Below, piece by piece: positions 1-8,024 of a DNA stretch of 64,000 nt. The stretch comes from Nocardiopsis ganjiahuensis DSM 45031 (GTDB taxonomy: Bacteria > Actinomycetota > Actinomycetes > Streptosporangiales > Streptosporangiaceae). Location of the stretch: contig NZ_ANBA01000011.1 in the NCBI RefSeq assembly GCF_000341085.1, positions 310,001-374,000 of the forward strand. Direction: 5' to 3'. A program made the translations under genes and the position numbers. Every line of letters begins with the position of its first letter. Within the stretch, counting starts at the first letter, position 1. The notes under the pieces are model-generated. The model saw nothing but the letters and a program-made list of their open reading frames with translations. It made no database searches and was not told the DNA's origin.

Positions 1-1
1 G

Positions 2-1588
2 CCCTACCTGCTCTCCCGGGCCATCGACGACGGGCTGCGCGCCGAGAACGTCCGGGCGCTCCTCCTGTGGGCCGGGATCACCGCCGTGGTCGCCGTGGTC
101 ACCGCGACCGTGTCGATCCTGCGGCACCGGACGATGTTCCTGGTCCGCACGGACGCCGCGCTCCGCACCATGCGCGCGATCACCCGGCACTCCACGGTGC
201 TGGGCTCGTCCCTGTCCCGCCGGGTCACCTCCGGTGAGCTCTCCACGGTGCAGGCCTCCGACGTCCTCCAGATCGCCCACATCCTGACCCTGACCGGCCC
301 CGGCGTGGGCTCGATCATCGGCTACGTGGGCGTCGCCGTCCTGCTGTTCACCATCTCCCCGCTGCTCGCCGCGATCGTCGTGCTCGGGGTCCCGGTGCTG
401 GGCCTGGTCATCGGCCCCCTGATGGGCCGGCTGCACAGCAGGCAGGCCGTCTACCGCGAGCACCAGGGGCGCACCACCGCGCTGGCCGCGGACATCGTGT
501 CCGGTCTGCGGGTCCTGTGCGGGATCGGCGGCAAGACGCACTTCGCCCGCCGCTACGAGGAGCGGTCCGGGGAGCTGCTCCACCAGGGCTACCGGGTCAG
601 CGAGACCACCAGCTGGTTCCAGGCCGTGAGCGCCTGCCTGCCCGTGGTCTTCCTCGGCGCGGTCACCTGGGTGGCCGCCCGCCTGGCCGTGACCGGCCAG
701 GTCACCGTCGGCGAGACCGTCGCCGTCTACGCCTACGTGGCGGTCCTCATCCTCCCGGTCTTCTTCCTCGTCGAGATGGCCGACTCCGTCGTCCAGGGCC
801 TGGTCTGCGTGCGCCGGGCGCTCGCCCTGCTCACCCTCGAACCCCCGCGCACCGGCAGCGGCAGGGACCTCCCCGGACCGGAGGAGGATTCGGAACTGGT
901 CGAACCGCGCTCCGGGGTGACCGTCCCGCCGGGCCTGACCACCGCCCTGGCCGGTGCCGTCCCCCGGCAGGCCGCCGAGGTCGTGGACCGGCTGGGCCGC
1001 TTCACCGCCTCCGACACCCTGTGGGGCGGTACCGGGCTGCGCGACCTGGCGCTCGACGAGGTCCGCCACCGGATCCTGGTCTCCGACAACGACTCCTACC
1101 TGTTCGCCGGCTCCCTGCGTGAGGTCCTGGACCCGCACGGAACCCGGACCGACACCGAGATCCACTCGGCACTGCACGTCGCGGGCGCCGACGACGTGGT
1201 CACGTCCATGCCCGACGGCCTGGACTCCGCGGTGGAACCCCAGGGCCGCAACCTCTCCGGCGGCCAGCGCCAACGGGTCAGGCTGGCCCGGGCCGTGCTC
1301 GCCGACCCCGAGGTCCTGCTCCTGGTCGAACCCACCTCGGCCGTGGACGCGCACACCGAGTCCACCATCGCCGAACGGCTGCACGGGGCCAGGGCCGGAC
1401 GTACCACCGTGATCGTGAGTTCCTCCCCGCTGCTGCTGGACCGGGCGGACCGGGTGGTCCTGCTCGTGAACGGGGAGGCCGCAGCCGTCGGCACCCATGG
1501 TGAGCTGCTCACCGAACGGCCGGACTACCGGGCGCTGGTCTTCCGCGGCGCCCCGAACGGCGAGAACGGCGAGGAGAGCCCGCAGTGA
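2..1588 (+). CDS. ABC exporter half-transporter, catalytically degenerate NBD (5' partial)
   Basis: The gene enters from the left edge; 528 residues are visible in an open frame from base 2. The first part is a hydrophobic exporter membrane domain and the last ~230 residues are the ATPase domain. The family signature is intact (LSGGQRQR, about 1252-1277). The Walker A loop is replaced by ALAGAVPRQAAE (about 945-980), the Walker B Asp is Val (LLLVEPTSAVD), the Q-loop Gln is lost (VSDNDSYLF) and the switch His is lost (VIVSSSPLLL). This looks like the non-hydrolysing subunit of a heterodimeric exporter whose partner is the next gene, with which it shares a GTGA stop/start overlap. Its substrate is unknown. 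It is certain as an ABC exporter; inactivity of its own site is inferred from the missing residues. Confidence 0.93.
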   Translation, partial: PYLLSRAIDDGLRAENVRALLLWAGITAVVAVVTATVSILRHRTMFLVRTDAALRTMRAITRHSTVLGSSLSRRVTSGELSTVQASDVLQIAHILTLTGPGVGSIIGYVGVAVLLFTISPLLAAIVVLGVPVLGLVIGPLMGRLHSRQAVYREHQGRTTALAADIVSGLRVLCGIGGKTHFARRYEERSGELLHQGYRVSETTSWFQAVSACLPVVFLGAVTWVAARLAVTGQVTVGETVAVYAYVAVLILPVFFLVEMADSVVQGLVCVRRALALLTLEPPRTGSGRDLPGPEEDSELVEPRSGVTVPPGLTTALAGAVPRQAAEVVDRLGRFTASDTLWGGTGLRDLALDEVRHRILVSDNDSYLFAGSLREVLDPHGTRTDTEIHSALHVAGADDVVTSMPDGLDSAVEPQGRNLSGGQRQRVRLARAVLADPEVLLLVEPTSAVDAHTESTIAERLHGARAGRTTVIVSSSPLLLDRADRVVLLVNGEAAAVGTHGELLTERPDYRALVFRGAPNGENGEESPQ

Positions 1589-3327
1589 CCGAACGACTCC
1601 CGGTCGCGGACCGCGCCCAGGTGCGCCGCGACACCGTCCGGCTGCTGAGCACCGAACGCGGACGGGTGTTCCGGCTGATCCTGCTGACCTGTCTGGCCGC
1701 CGGCGCCGGACTGGTCGGCCCGTACCTGCTGGGCCGGATCATCAACATGGTGGAGGAGGGCACCGCCACGCTGGGCCGTGTGGACCTGCTGGCCGCCTGC
1801 GTGGTGGCGGCGGCCTTTCTCCAGCTCCTGCTGACCCGGTACGCGCGCCGTGCCATCTACCGCTTCGGCGAACACGTCCTGCGGCGGCTGCGCGAGGACT
1901 TCGTCGGCCGGGTGCTGTCCCTGCCCACCCGGGTGGTGGAGCGTTCGGGCACCGGCGACCTCACCACCCGCGTCTCGGCGGACGTGGCGACCGTGGGGAC
2001 CAGCCTGCGCGGGGCCCTGCCCGGGATCAGCATGGCCCTCATCCACATCCTGGTGCTGCTGGTCGCGGTCACCTGGCTCCACCCGGTGCTGGGGCTGTGC
2101 GCGCTGCTGGGGTTCCCCCTGGTGTGGCCGGCCCTGCACTGGTACCTGAAGCGCTCCCGTGAGACCTATCTGGCGGAGGGCGCCGCGCTCTCCAGCGCCC
2201 TGGAGGGCACCACCGCCACCGCCGAGGGCGGCCGCACCGTGGAGGGTCTGGGCATCCAGGAGGACCGCCGGGAGGTGACCGAGCGGGACGTCGGCGTCCT
2301 GTACCGGGCCCGCCGGGGCGGCCTCCGGCTGCGGACGGTGCTGTTCCCGGTCGCCGAGTCGGTCTTCGTGCTGCCGACCTCCGCTGCCCTGCTGGTGGGC
2401 GGGATGCTGTACCTGAACGGCGGGATCAGCCTCGGCGTCCTGGTGACCTGCCTGCTGTACGTGCAGCAGATGGTGGACCCCATGGTCGGCATCACCCAGC
2501 GGGTCGAGGAGCTCCAGCGGGCCGGGGCCTCGTTCGCGCGGCTGCGGGGTGTGCAGCAGCTGCCCGAGGAGTCCTCGGACCCGGGACGGCTCCCCGCCGA
2601 CGACCGTATCGAGCTGGTCGGCGTCCGCTACGCCTACGTGCCCGGACACGACGTGCTGCGCGGCATCGACCTCAGCGTGCGGCCCGGGGAACGGCTCGCG
2701 CTCGTGGGTCCGTCCGGGGCGGGCAAGAGCACGATCGGCCGCCTGCTGTCCGGGGCGGACGTGCCCGGTTCGGGACGGGTCCTGCTCGGCGGTGTGCCCG
2801 TCGCCGAGCTCTCCCCCGAGGTGCTGCGCGAGCGGATCGTGCTGGTCACCCAGGAACACCACGTGTTCACGGGAACGCTGCGGGAGAACCTGGCCATCGC
2901 CGCCGAGGGCGCCGACGACACCGAGCTGTTGCGGGCCCTGGACTCGGTGGACGCCGACTGGGCGCGGAAACTGCCCGACGGCCTGGACACCCTGGTGGGA
3001 TCGGGCGGCGAGGCCCTGGAACCGGCCCGGGCCCAGCAGGTGGCGCTGGCCCGCGTGGTGCTGCTGGACCCGCACACGGTGGTGCTGGACGAGGCCACCT
3101 CGCTGCTGGACCCGCGAACGGCGCGGCACACGGAGCGGTCCCTGGCGGCGGTGCTGGAGGGCCGGACGGTGATCGCGATCGCGCACCGCCTGCAGACCGC
3201 GCACGACGCCGACCGGGTGGCCGTGGTGGCGGACGGGCTGATCACCGAGCTCGGCACGCACGACGAGCTCCTCGCGGCGGACGGAGCCTACGCGGCCCTG
3301 TGGAGTTCCTGGCACGGCACCGACTGA
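1585..3327 (+). CDS. ABC exporter half-transporter, catalytic partner
   Basis: This 580-residue protein has an N-terminal membrane domain of about 320 residues and a C-terminal ATPase domain. Walker A (GPSGAGKST), Q-loop (VTQEHHVF), Walker B (VVLDEATSLLD) and switch His (IAIAHR) are all intact. The LSGGQ signature is degenerate: GSGGEALEPARAQQ stands in its place (about 2998-3040). Its lesions are the mirror image of the preceding subunit, so its ATP pocket would be closed by the partner's good signature, giving one working and one dead site. It starts with GTG overlapping the upstream stop. The substrate cannot be read from the sequence; peptides, lipids or drugs are typical for the class. 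Confidence 0.95.
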   Translation: MTERLPVADRAQVRRDTVRLLSTERGRVFRLILLTCLAAGAGLVGPYLLGRIINMVEEGTATLGRVDLLAACVVAAAFLQLLLTRYARRAIYRFGEHVLRRLREDFVGRVLSLPTRVVERSGTGDLTTRVSADVATVGTSLRGALPGISMALIHILVLLVAVTWLHPVLGLCALLGFPLVWPALHWYLKRSRETYLAEGAALSSALEGTTATAEGGRTVEGLGIQEDRREVTERDVGVLYRARRGGLRLRTVLFPVAESVFVLPTSAALLVGGMLYLNGGISLGVLVTCLLYVQQMVDPMVGITQRVEELQRAGASFARLRGVQQLPEESSDPGRLPADDRIELVGVRYAYVPGHDVLRGIDLSVRPGERLALVGPSGAGKSTIGRLLSGADVPGSGRVLLGGVPVAELSPEVLRERIVLVTQEHHVFTGTLRENLAIAAEGADDTELLRALDSVDADWARKLPDGLDTLVGSGGEALEPARAQQVALARVVLLDPHTVVLDEATSLLDPRTARHTERSLAAVLEGRTVIAIAHRLQTAHDADRVAVVADGLITELGTHDELLAADGAYAALWSSWHGTD

Positions 3328-3369
3328 ACCGGCGCCCGGGCGACCCCGCAGACCGGGTGAACCCGTGGT

Positions 3370-3395
3370 GGGGGAGGGGTGGGGAAGGGGTGGGG
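3370..3395 (+). other. Potential G-quadruplex, five G-tracts
   Basis: Five runs of four or five G (3370-3374, 3376-3379, 3381-3384, 3387-3390, 3392-3395) are separated by only one or two bases. The element lies in the 110-bp gap between the convergent exporter operon and the HD-domain gene. Single-base loops are those expected for a very stable quadruplex. It could act as a 3' structure for the exporter mRNA; that role is inference. Confidence 0.5.
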
Positions 3396-3437
3396 AACCC
3401 CGGACGGCCTTCGCGGTCGAACACGCGGGAACCGCGT

Positions 3438-4010
3438 CTACTCCCCGGCCGCCGTCCCGGGCGGGACCACCGGGTGGCGGGCCTGGTGGGCCAGGCGCTC
3501 GTCGGCCCGCTCGGCCAGCACCCTGAGCTCGTCGTCCAGGCCCATGTAGACCTCCCACTCGGGTTCGCCCGCCGTCTCGGCGATCCGGCGCGTCACCGCC
3601 AGTTCCAGTCCCGCCACCCGGGCCCCCTTCCACACCTTGTCGGCCAGGCTGACCAACAGGTCCTCCAGCGCACGGCCCGGCGCCGACCAGTCGCCGTGCG
3701 TGGCACAGAACCGGGCCAGGTCCGGCGGCACGCCCCGGTCCCGGAGCATCCGCTCCCCCGCCACCTCGTGCCGGTGGCCGGGTCCGGTCAGCTCGCCGGT
3801 GTGCCGGGCCTTGCCGACGTCGTGCAGGGCCGCGCCGAAGCGCACGGCCTCGGTGTCCACCCGCAGGTCGGGATGGGCCCGGCGCAGCCAGGCCAGGATC
3901 TCCGCCGCGGTGTCGTGGACCAGTTCGCCGTGCGCCACCAGGCGGGGCGGCGCCCCGACCGAGGCGAGCAGCCGTACCGCCTCCTCCGGGAGCGGTCGGT
4001 AGTCCCCCAT
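3438..4010 (-). CDS. HD-domain phosphohydrolase-like protein
   Basis: A 190-residue protein with a central HD signature (GAALHDVGKARH) and later metal-ligand-type residues (HRHEVAGERML; CATHGDW). These are hallmarks of the HD superfamily of metal-dependent phosphohydrolases. The ATG at 4010 is chosen because it overlaps the stop of the upstream ABC-2 permease (TGATG), so the gene is the last of a four-gene operon with the ABC-2 transporter. Its substrate is unknown. It may be an unrelated cytosolic nucleotidase or a partner of the exporter; only operon membership supports the latter. Confidence 0.85.
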   Translation of the reverse strand: MGDYRPLPEEAVRLLASVGAPPRLVAHGELVHDTAAEILAWLRRAHPDLRVDTEAVRFGAALHDVGKARHTGELTGPGHRHEVAGERMLRDRGVPPDLARFCATHGDWSAPGRALEDLLVSLADKVWKGARVAGLELAVTRRIAETAGEPEWEVYMGLDDELRVLAERADERLAHQARHPVVPPGTAAGE

Positions 4011-4822
4011 CAGTCCAGCGCCCCGTTGCCCGTGCGGGCCCTGGCGAACACCTGGCGGAAGGACACCAGGGCCAGCGACAGCCAGCACGCCGCGGCCAGG
4101 AGCATCAGCCCCACCGAGGCCAGGACCGCGGAGGCGGGCGCGCCCGCCTCCACCGCCCGCACCGCCGCCAGGCCGTGGGTGACCGGGAGGGCCTGGGCGA
4201 TCCACTGGACCGGGACCGGCCAGAACTCCACCGGCACCATCGCGCCGCTGATCGCGATCACGCAGGTGGTGCTGATGGCGCTGATGATGTTGCGCGCCTC
4301 GGAGAGGACCAGGGCGAACGAGGCGACGAGCATCGTCATGCAGTAGGTGGACAGGCAGGTCAGCACGACGATCCCGACCAGGACCGGCACCTGGTGCCAC
4401 TCCCAGGCGATCCCGAAGAACGGCGGGACCGCCAGCAGCGCGATCGACGTGGTCGCGGTCGCCGATGCGGGCCACTGGAGGCTGCGGCCGAAGTAGAACA
4501 CCCCGGGCTCGACCGGGGAGGCGGTCAGCAGGCCCATGGTGCCCTGGTGCCTGTCCCAGCAGGTGGACGCGGTGGCCAGCATCGTCTCGGCCACACAGGT
4601 CATGACGGCGGCGCCGAGGACGATGTGCACCGTGTACTCGGGGTCGCCCACCAGCACCCCCACGAGGCTGTAGAAGACCATCTGGCAGAGCAGCCGGATC
4701 AGCCAGCCGAAGAGCCAGGTCCTCCAGCTGTACACGACTCCCAGGTCGGCGCGGGCGATGACCGCGGCATGGCGCACGGTGCGCGCCGCCTGGACGGGTG
4801 TGATCACGGTTCTTCCCCTCAT
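4010..4822 (-). CDS. ABC-2 type permease
   Basis: A 270-residue integral membrane protein with about six hydrophobic segments, typical of ABC-2 exporters (for example segments beginning WLFGWLIRLL, VLVGIVVLTC and LASVGLMLLA). ATG at 4822 overlaps the stop of the upstream permease gene (ATGA). Together with the next permease and the ATPase it forms a complete heteromeric ABC-2 exporter with two different permeases. No feature reveals its substrate; polysaccharide, lipid or drug export are all possible for this fold. Confidence 0.9.
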   Translation of the reverse strand: MRGRTVITPVQAARTVRHAAVIARADLGVVYSWRTWLFGWLIRLLCQMVFYSLVGVLVGDPEYTVHIVLGAAVMTCVAETMLATASTCWDRHQGTMGLLTASPVEPGVFYFGRSLQWPASATATTSIALLAVPPFFGIAWEWHQVPVLVGIVVLTCLSTYCMTMLVASFALVLSEARNIISAISTTCVIAISGAMVPVEFWPVPVQWIAQALPVTHGLAAVRAVEAGAPASAVLASVGLMLLAAACWLSLALVSFRQVFARARTGNGALD

Positions 4823-5601
4823 CAGACGCGGGACAGGGTGCCCTCGGCGCGGGCGCGCCGGAGGAAGCGGACGAGCGTGAGGGAGCCGAAGGCCAGGGCG
4901 GCCGCCCCCAGGGCCGCCATCGTGAGGAGCCGGAGCGCGACCGCCTCCACCGGAGCGGGTTCGAGGGCGTCCCGGAACAGGTCCGCACCCCAGGACAGGT
5001 AGAGGACCCGGCTCGCCCCCTCCAGCCAGACGGGGAAGAGCGCCACCGGCACCATCACCCCGGCCAGCAGGAACACCGGCATGGACAGGGAGTTCTGCAC
5101 GATCCGCGCGCCCGGGGCGACGATGAACACCGCGGACAGGGCGGTGACGGTGGCCGCCGTGGCCAGGGAGGTGGCCAGTACCGCGAGGACGAACACCACC
5201 GGGTGGTGGATGGTGATCCAGACCCCGAACACCAGGCCGGCGGTCACGATGGCCAGGGCGAACGCGGGCAGCGAGATGAACATCGCCCCGCACAGGCGGC
5301 CGAACACCAGCGACGGCAGGGAGACGGGCGAGGCCAGCAGGGGCTCCAGGCGGCCGTTCTCCCGGTCCTCGCTGATCATCTCCCCGGCGAACATCAGTCC
5401 GGCGGTCCACAGCGACATCAGCGTGGGTGCGACCACGGCGTAGGAGGCCAGGTCGGTGCGGCCGGAGTAGAGCATCATCGACATCAGGACGACCGTGGTC
5501 AAGGGCGCGCCGACCAGGGCGAAGTAGGTGTCCGCGCTGCGCACCATCGCCCGGAGCTGGAACCCGAGGCCGAGGGTGAACCCGCCGAGCAGGCGCCTCA
5601 C
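4822..5601 (-). CDS. ABC-2 type permease
   Basis: A 259-residue membrane protein with about six hydrophobic segments and the ABC-2 motif between early helices (MISEDRENGRLEPLLASPVS), where ABC-2 permeases have a conserved E..xG.LE.LL sequence. It starts with GTG overlapping the ATPase stop (GTGA), so translation is likely coupled. It is the first permease after the ATPase and partners the permease downstream. Confidence 0.92.
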   Translation of the reverse strand: MRRLLGGFTLGLGFQLRAMVRSADTYFALVGAPLTTVVLMSMMLYSGRTDLASYAVVAPTLMSLWTAGLMFAGEMISEDRENGRLEPLLASPVSLPSLVFGRLCGAMFISLPAFALAIVTAGLVFGVWITIHHPVVFVLAVLATSLATAATVTALSAVFIVAPGARIVQNSLSMPVFLLAGVMVPVALFPVWLEGASRVLYLSWGADLFRDALEPAPVEAVALRLLTMAALGAAALAFGSLTLVRFLRRARAEGTLSRV

Positions 5602-6548
5602 GGATCCACTCCCATCCCGCGTCCGCCGACCAGGTGGAGGTAGACCTCCTCCAGCGTGGGGCGGCTGAGGGAGACGTCGCGGACCTCGGCGTCGACCAGG
5701 GCCCGCTGCACCGCGAGGGTGGCCTCCGGGGCCTCGGTCTCCACCCGGGTCAGACCGCCCCCGGTACCGGTCACCGAGACCACCCCCGGCAGCACGGCGA
5801 GCTGCTCGCGCACCCGCTCCGGAACACCGCGGGCGTCCACGCGCTCGTAGGCGGAGACCAGGTCGCCGACGGTCTCCGGGGTCTCGGTCATCACCAGCCT
5901 GCCCTGGTCGATGAGCGAGACGCGGTCGCTGAGCGCCGCCGCCTCGGCCATGTCGTGCGTGGTCATGAGGATGGTGGTGCCGCCGCCGCGCAGTTCGCCG
6001 ACCAGTGCGCGGAAGTCGCGGGCGGCCACCGGGTCCATGCCGACGGTGGGCTCGTCCAGGATGAGCACGCCGGGGTCGGAGACCAGGCCGCGGGCCAGGT
6101 GCAGGCGCTGCTTCATGCCCCGGGAGAACCCGCCGACCACCTCCTCGGCCCGCTCTGCCAGGCCCACCCGCTCCAGGAGCTCCCCGACCCTGCGGCGGCG
6201 CCGGGTACCGGTGATCCCGTAGACGGAGGCCCAGAAGGTGAGGTTCTGGCGTGCGGTGAGCCGGTCGTAGGCGCCCTTGTCACCGCCGAAGACGATCCCG
6301 AGCGAGCTCTTCACCCCGGCGGTGTCGGTGACCACGTCGTGCCCCAGCACCCGGACGGTGCCCGAGGTGGGCAGCAGGACCGTGGAGACGATCTTGCACA
6401 GGGTGGTCTTGCCCGCGCCGTTGGGGCCGAGCAGGCCGTGGACCTCGCCCTCGGGGACGACCAGGTCGATCCCGCGCAGCGCCTCCAGCGGATCACCCCT
6501 CTTGCGCTGGTAGACGCGTCTGAGGCCGGTGATCTCGAGGGCGCTCAC
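5598..6548 (-). CDS. ABC-2 exporter ATP-binding protein
   Basis: A 316-residue ATPase with Walker A (GPNGAGKTT), a diverged signature (GGFSRGMKQR), Walker B (VLILDEPTVGMD) and switch His (TTHDM), followed by a C-terminal extension typical of DrrA/CcmA-like subunits. GTG at 6548 is chosen because a GGAGGA sequence lies 7 nt upstream; longer in-frame starts lack this. It heads a four-gene operon running left with two permeases and an HD protein. A candidate operator lies about 90 bp upstream at 6635-6652. Confidence 0.93.
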   Translation of the reverse strand: MSALEITGLRRVYQRKRGDPLEALRGIDLVVPEGEVHGLLGPNGAGKTTLCKIVSTVLLPTSGTVRVLGHDVVTDTAGVKSSLGIVFGGDKGAYDRLTARQNLTFWASVYGITGTRRRRRVGELLERVGLAERAEEVVGGFSRGMKQRLHLARGLVSDPGVLILDEPTVGMDPVAARDFRALVGELRGGGTTILMTTHDMAEAAALSDRVSLIDQGRLVMTETPETVGDLVSAYERVDARGVPERVREQLAVLPGVVSVTGTGGGLTRVETEAPEATLAVQRALVDAEVRDVSLSRPTLEEVYLHLVGGRGMGVDP

Positions 6549-6634
6549 GTGCTTGCTCCTCCGGGGGGTCGGGGGGTGGAGACGCTGGGGTGCCGGATCC
6601 GGGTGCGGCCGGTGCGGGGTGGGCACCGACCATT

Positions 6635-6652
6635 TATCTTGACATCAAGCTA
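6635..6652 (-). promoter_or_regulatory. Inverted repeat, candidate operator of the ABC-2 operon
   Basis: The 18-bp element is TATCTTGA-CA-TCAAGCTA: two 8-base arms with one mismatch around a 2-base centre. It sits 87-104 bp upstream of the ATPase start and overlaps the last bases of the upstream GNAT gene. TTGA-N2-TCAA palindromes of this form are typical of MarR-type regulator sites. No regulator gene is adjacent, so the binding protein is unknown. Confidence 0.45.
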
Positions 6653-7241
6653 CCCCAGGGGTTCCCGAAGCCTCAAGGCCCGACCCCGGCCGGGGCGAGC
6701 AGCGCTCGTGGATGTACTCCAGCCCGTCGATCTCGTCCCACTGCTCGCCCACCCACTCGAAACCGAAGCCGGCGATGGTCGCGAGCGAGGCCTTGTTGTC
6801 CGGACTGATCGAGGCCCGCACCGTGGCGACCTCGGGCGAGGCGTCGGCCCGGCGGAGCAGTTCGACCAGGGTGGCCCGCGCGTATCCGCGGCGGCGCAGC
6901 TCCGGCACCACCGAGTAGCCGATCTCCACCATGCGGCGCTCGTCCGGCGGACCGTGGAAACCCGCGTGGCCCACCGCCCAGCCGCCGTCGGCGTCCACGA
7001 CCACGTTGGCCAGCCAGCCCGCCCGGCTGGGAACCGCCCGGAGCTGGCCGAGGCGGTACTTGCTCAGCCAGAGCATCTCCTCACTGGCGAAGTGCTCTCC
7101 CAGCTCGGTGCCGACCAGCACACCGGCCGTCTCCCGGTCCCCTTCGGCAAGTGCGGCGAGCACGGGTTCGGTCATCTCCACCAGGCGCACCCCGGGTCCG
7201 GCGGGGCGCTGTGGTCCGGGGGCTGTGTCTGTGTCTGTCAC
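6645..7241 (-). CDS. GNAT-family N-acetyltransferase
   Basis: About 198 residues with the GNAT acetyl-CoA motif A (YSVVPELRRRGYARAT, matching Q/RxxGxG/A) and a following strand and helix (ISPDNKASLATIAGFGF) typical of ribosomal-protein or small-molecule acetyltransferases. The start is GTG at 7241, preceded by AAAGGA at about 8 nt; an upstream in-frame start at 7274 is possible. It is divergent from tag and upstream of the ABC-2 operon on the same strand. The acyl acceptor is unknown. Confidence 0.88.
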   Translation of the reverse strand: MTDTDTAPGPQRPAGPGVRLVEMTEPVLAALAEGDRETAGVLVGTELGEHFASEEMLWLSKYRLGQLRAVPSRAGWLANVVVDADGGWAVGHAGFHGPPDERRMVEIGYSVVPELRRRGYARATLVELLRRADASPEVATVRASISPDNKASLATIAGFGFEWVGEQWDEIDGLEYIHERCSPRPGSGLEASGTPGVA

Positions 7242-7390
7242 CGTCCCATCCTTTCCCGGCTCACCCGCCCCCACAACGTGTTTTCGTCCCCCGCTGTGAC
7301 TCAGAGTGTCCCACCGCTGGTCCGCGGACCGTCACAGGGATCCGGGACGATGGGTACACCCGTCCGAACCACCCCGCCGAGGAGCACCCC

Positions 7391-7963
7391 GTGACCGACA
7401 CCGACGCCTCCCGCTGCGCCTGGGCCCGGAACGCCTCCGAGCTGATGACCTGCTATCACGACACCGAGTGGGGGCGCCCCTCGCACGGCGACGGGTACCT
7501 GTTCGAGATGCTCGTCCTGGAGGGGGCCCAGGCCGGACTGTCCTGGTCCACGGTGCTGAACAAACGCGAGAACTACCGGCGCGCGATGGACGGTTTCGAC
7601 TTCGAGCGGATCGCTTCCTACGGGCAGGCCGAAACGGAACGCCTCCTCGCCGACCCCGGCATCGTCCGCAACCGCCTCAAGGTCGCCTCCGCCGTACGCA
7701 ACGCCCAGGCCTTCCAGCGGATCCGCCAGGAGTTCGGCAGCTTCGACGCCTATCTGTGGGGCTGGGTCGAGGGCACGCCGATCGTCAACCACTGGACCGC
7801 CCCGGAGGAGGTCCCGGTGACCACCGACCTGTCGGACCGGCTGAGCAAGGACCTCAAGAAGCGCGGGTTCAACTTCGTGGGCAGCACCATCGTCTACTCG
7901 TACCTCCAGGCCACCGGCCTGGTCGACGACCACCTGGAGGGCTGCCCCGCCAAACCCGCCTGA
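7391..7963 (+). CDS. tag: DNA-3-methyladenine glycosylase I
   Basis: A 190-residue base-excision repair enzyme that removes 3-methyladenine from alkylated DNA. The N-terminal Cys/His pair (C9 and H23, in CYHDTEWG) and the C-terminal DDHLEGC supply the zinc ligands of the Tag family. The conserved core FEMLVLEGAQAGLSWSTVL and FVGSTIVYSYLQATG are both present at normal spacing and length. The start is GTG at 7391, with a GGAG sequence about 7 nt upstream. It is monocistronic and convergent with the ABC-F gene. Confidence 0.96.
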   Translation: MTDTDASRCAWARNASELMTCYHDTEWGRPSHGDGYLFEMLVLEGAQAGLSWSTVLNKRENYRRAMDGFDFERIASYGQAETERLLADPGIVRNRLKVASAVRNAQAFQRIRQEFGSFDAYLWGWVEGTPIVNHWTAPEEVPVTTDLSDRLSKDLKKRGFNFVGSTIVYSYLQATGLVDDHLEGCPAKPA

Positions 7964-8024
7964 GGCCCCCTCAGGAGGGCTGCCCTCTTGACGTACGCCG
8001 CGCTGCGGGAGAACGTACGCTGCT

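Noticed and set aside
1525-3633. 702-codon open frame opposite the exporter genes
   Set aside because: It is antisense to two well-supported ABC genes and is low-complexity Gly/Arg/Gln-rich, a composition artefact.
7964-8024. Hairpin CCCT-CAGG-AGGG as a terminator between tag and the ABC-F gene
   Set aside because: A 4-bp stem is too short to support the call.
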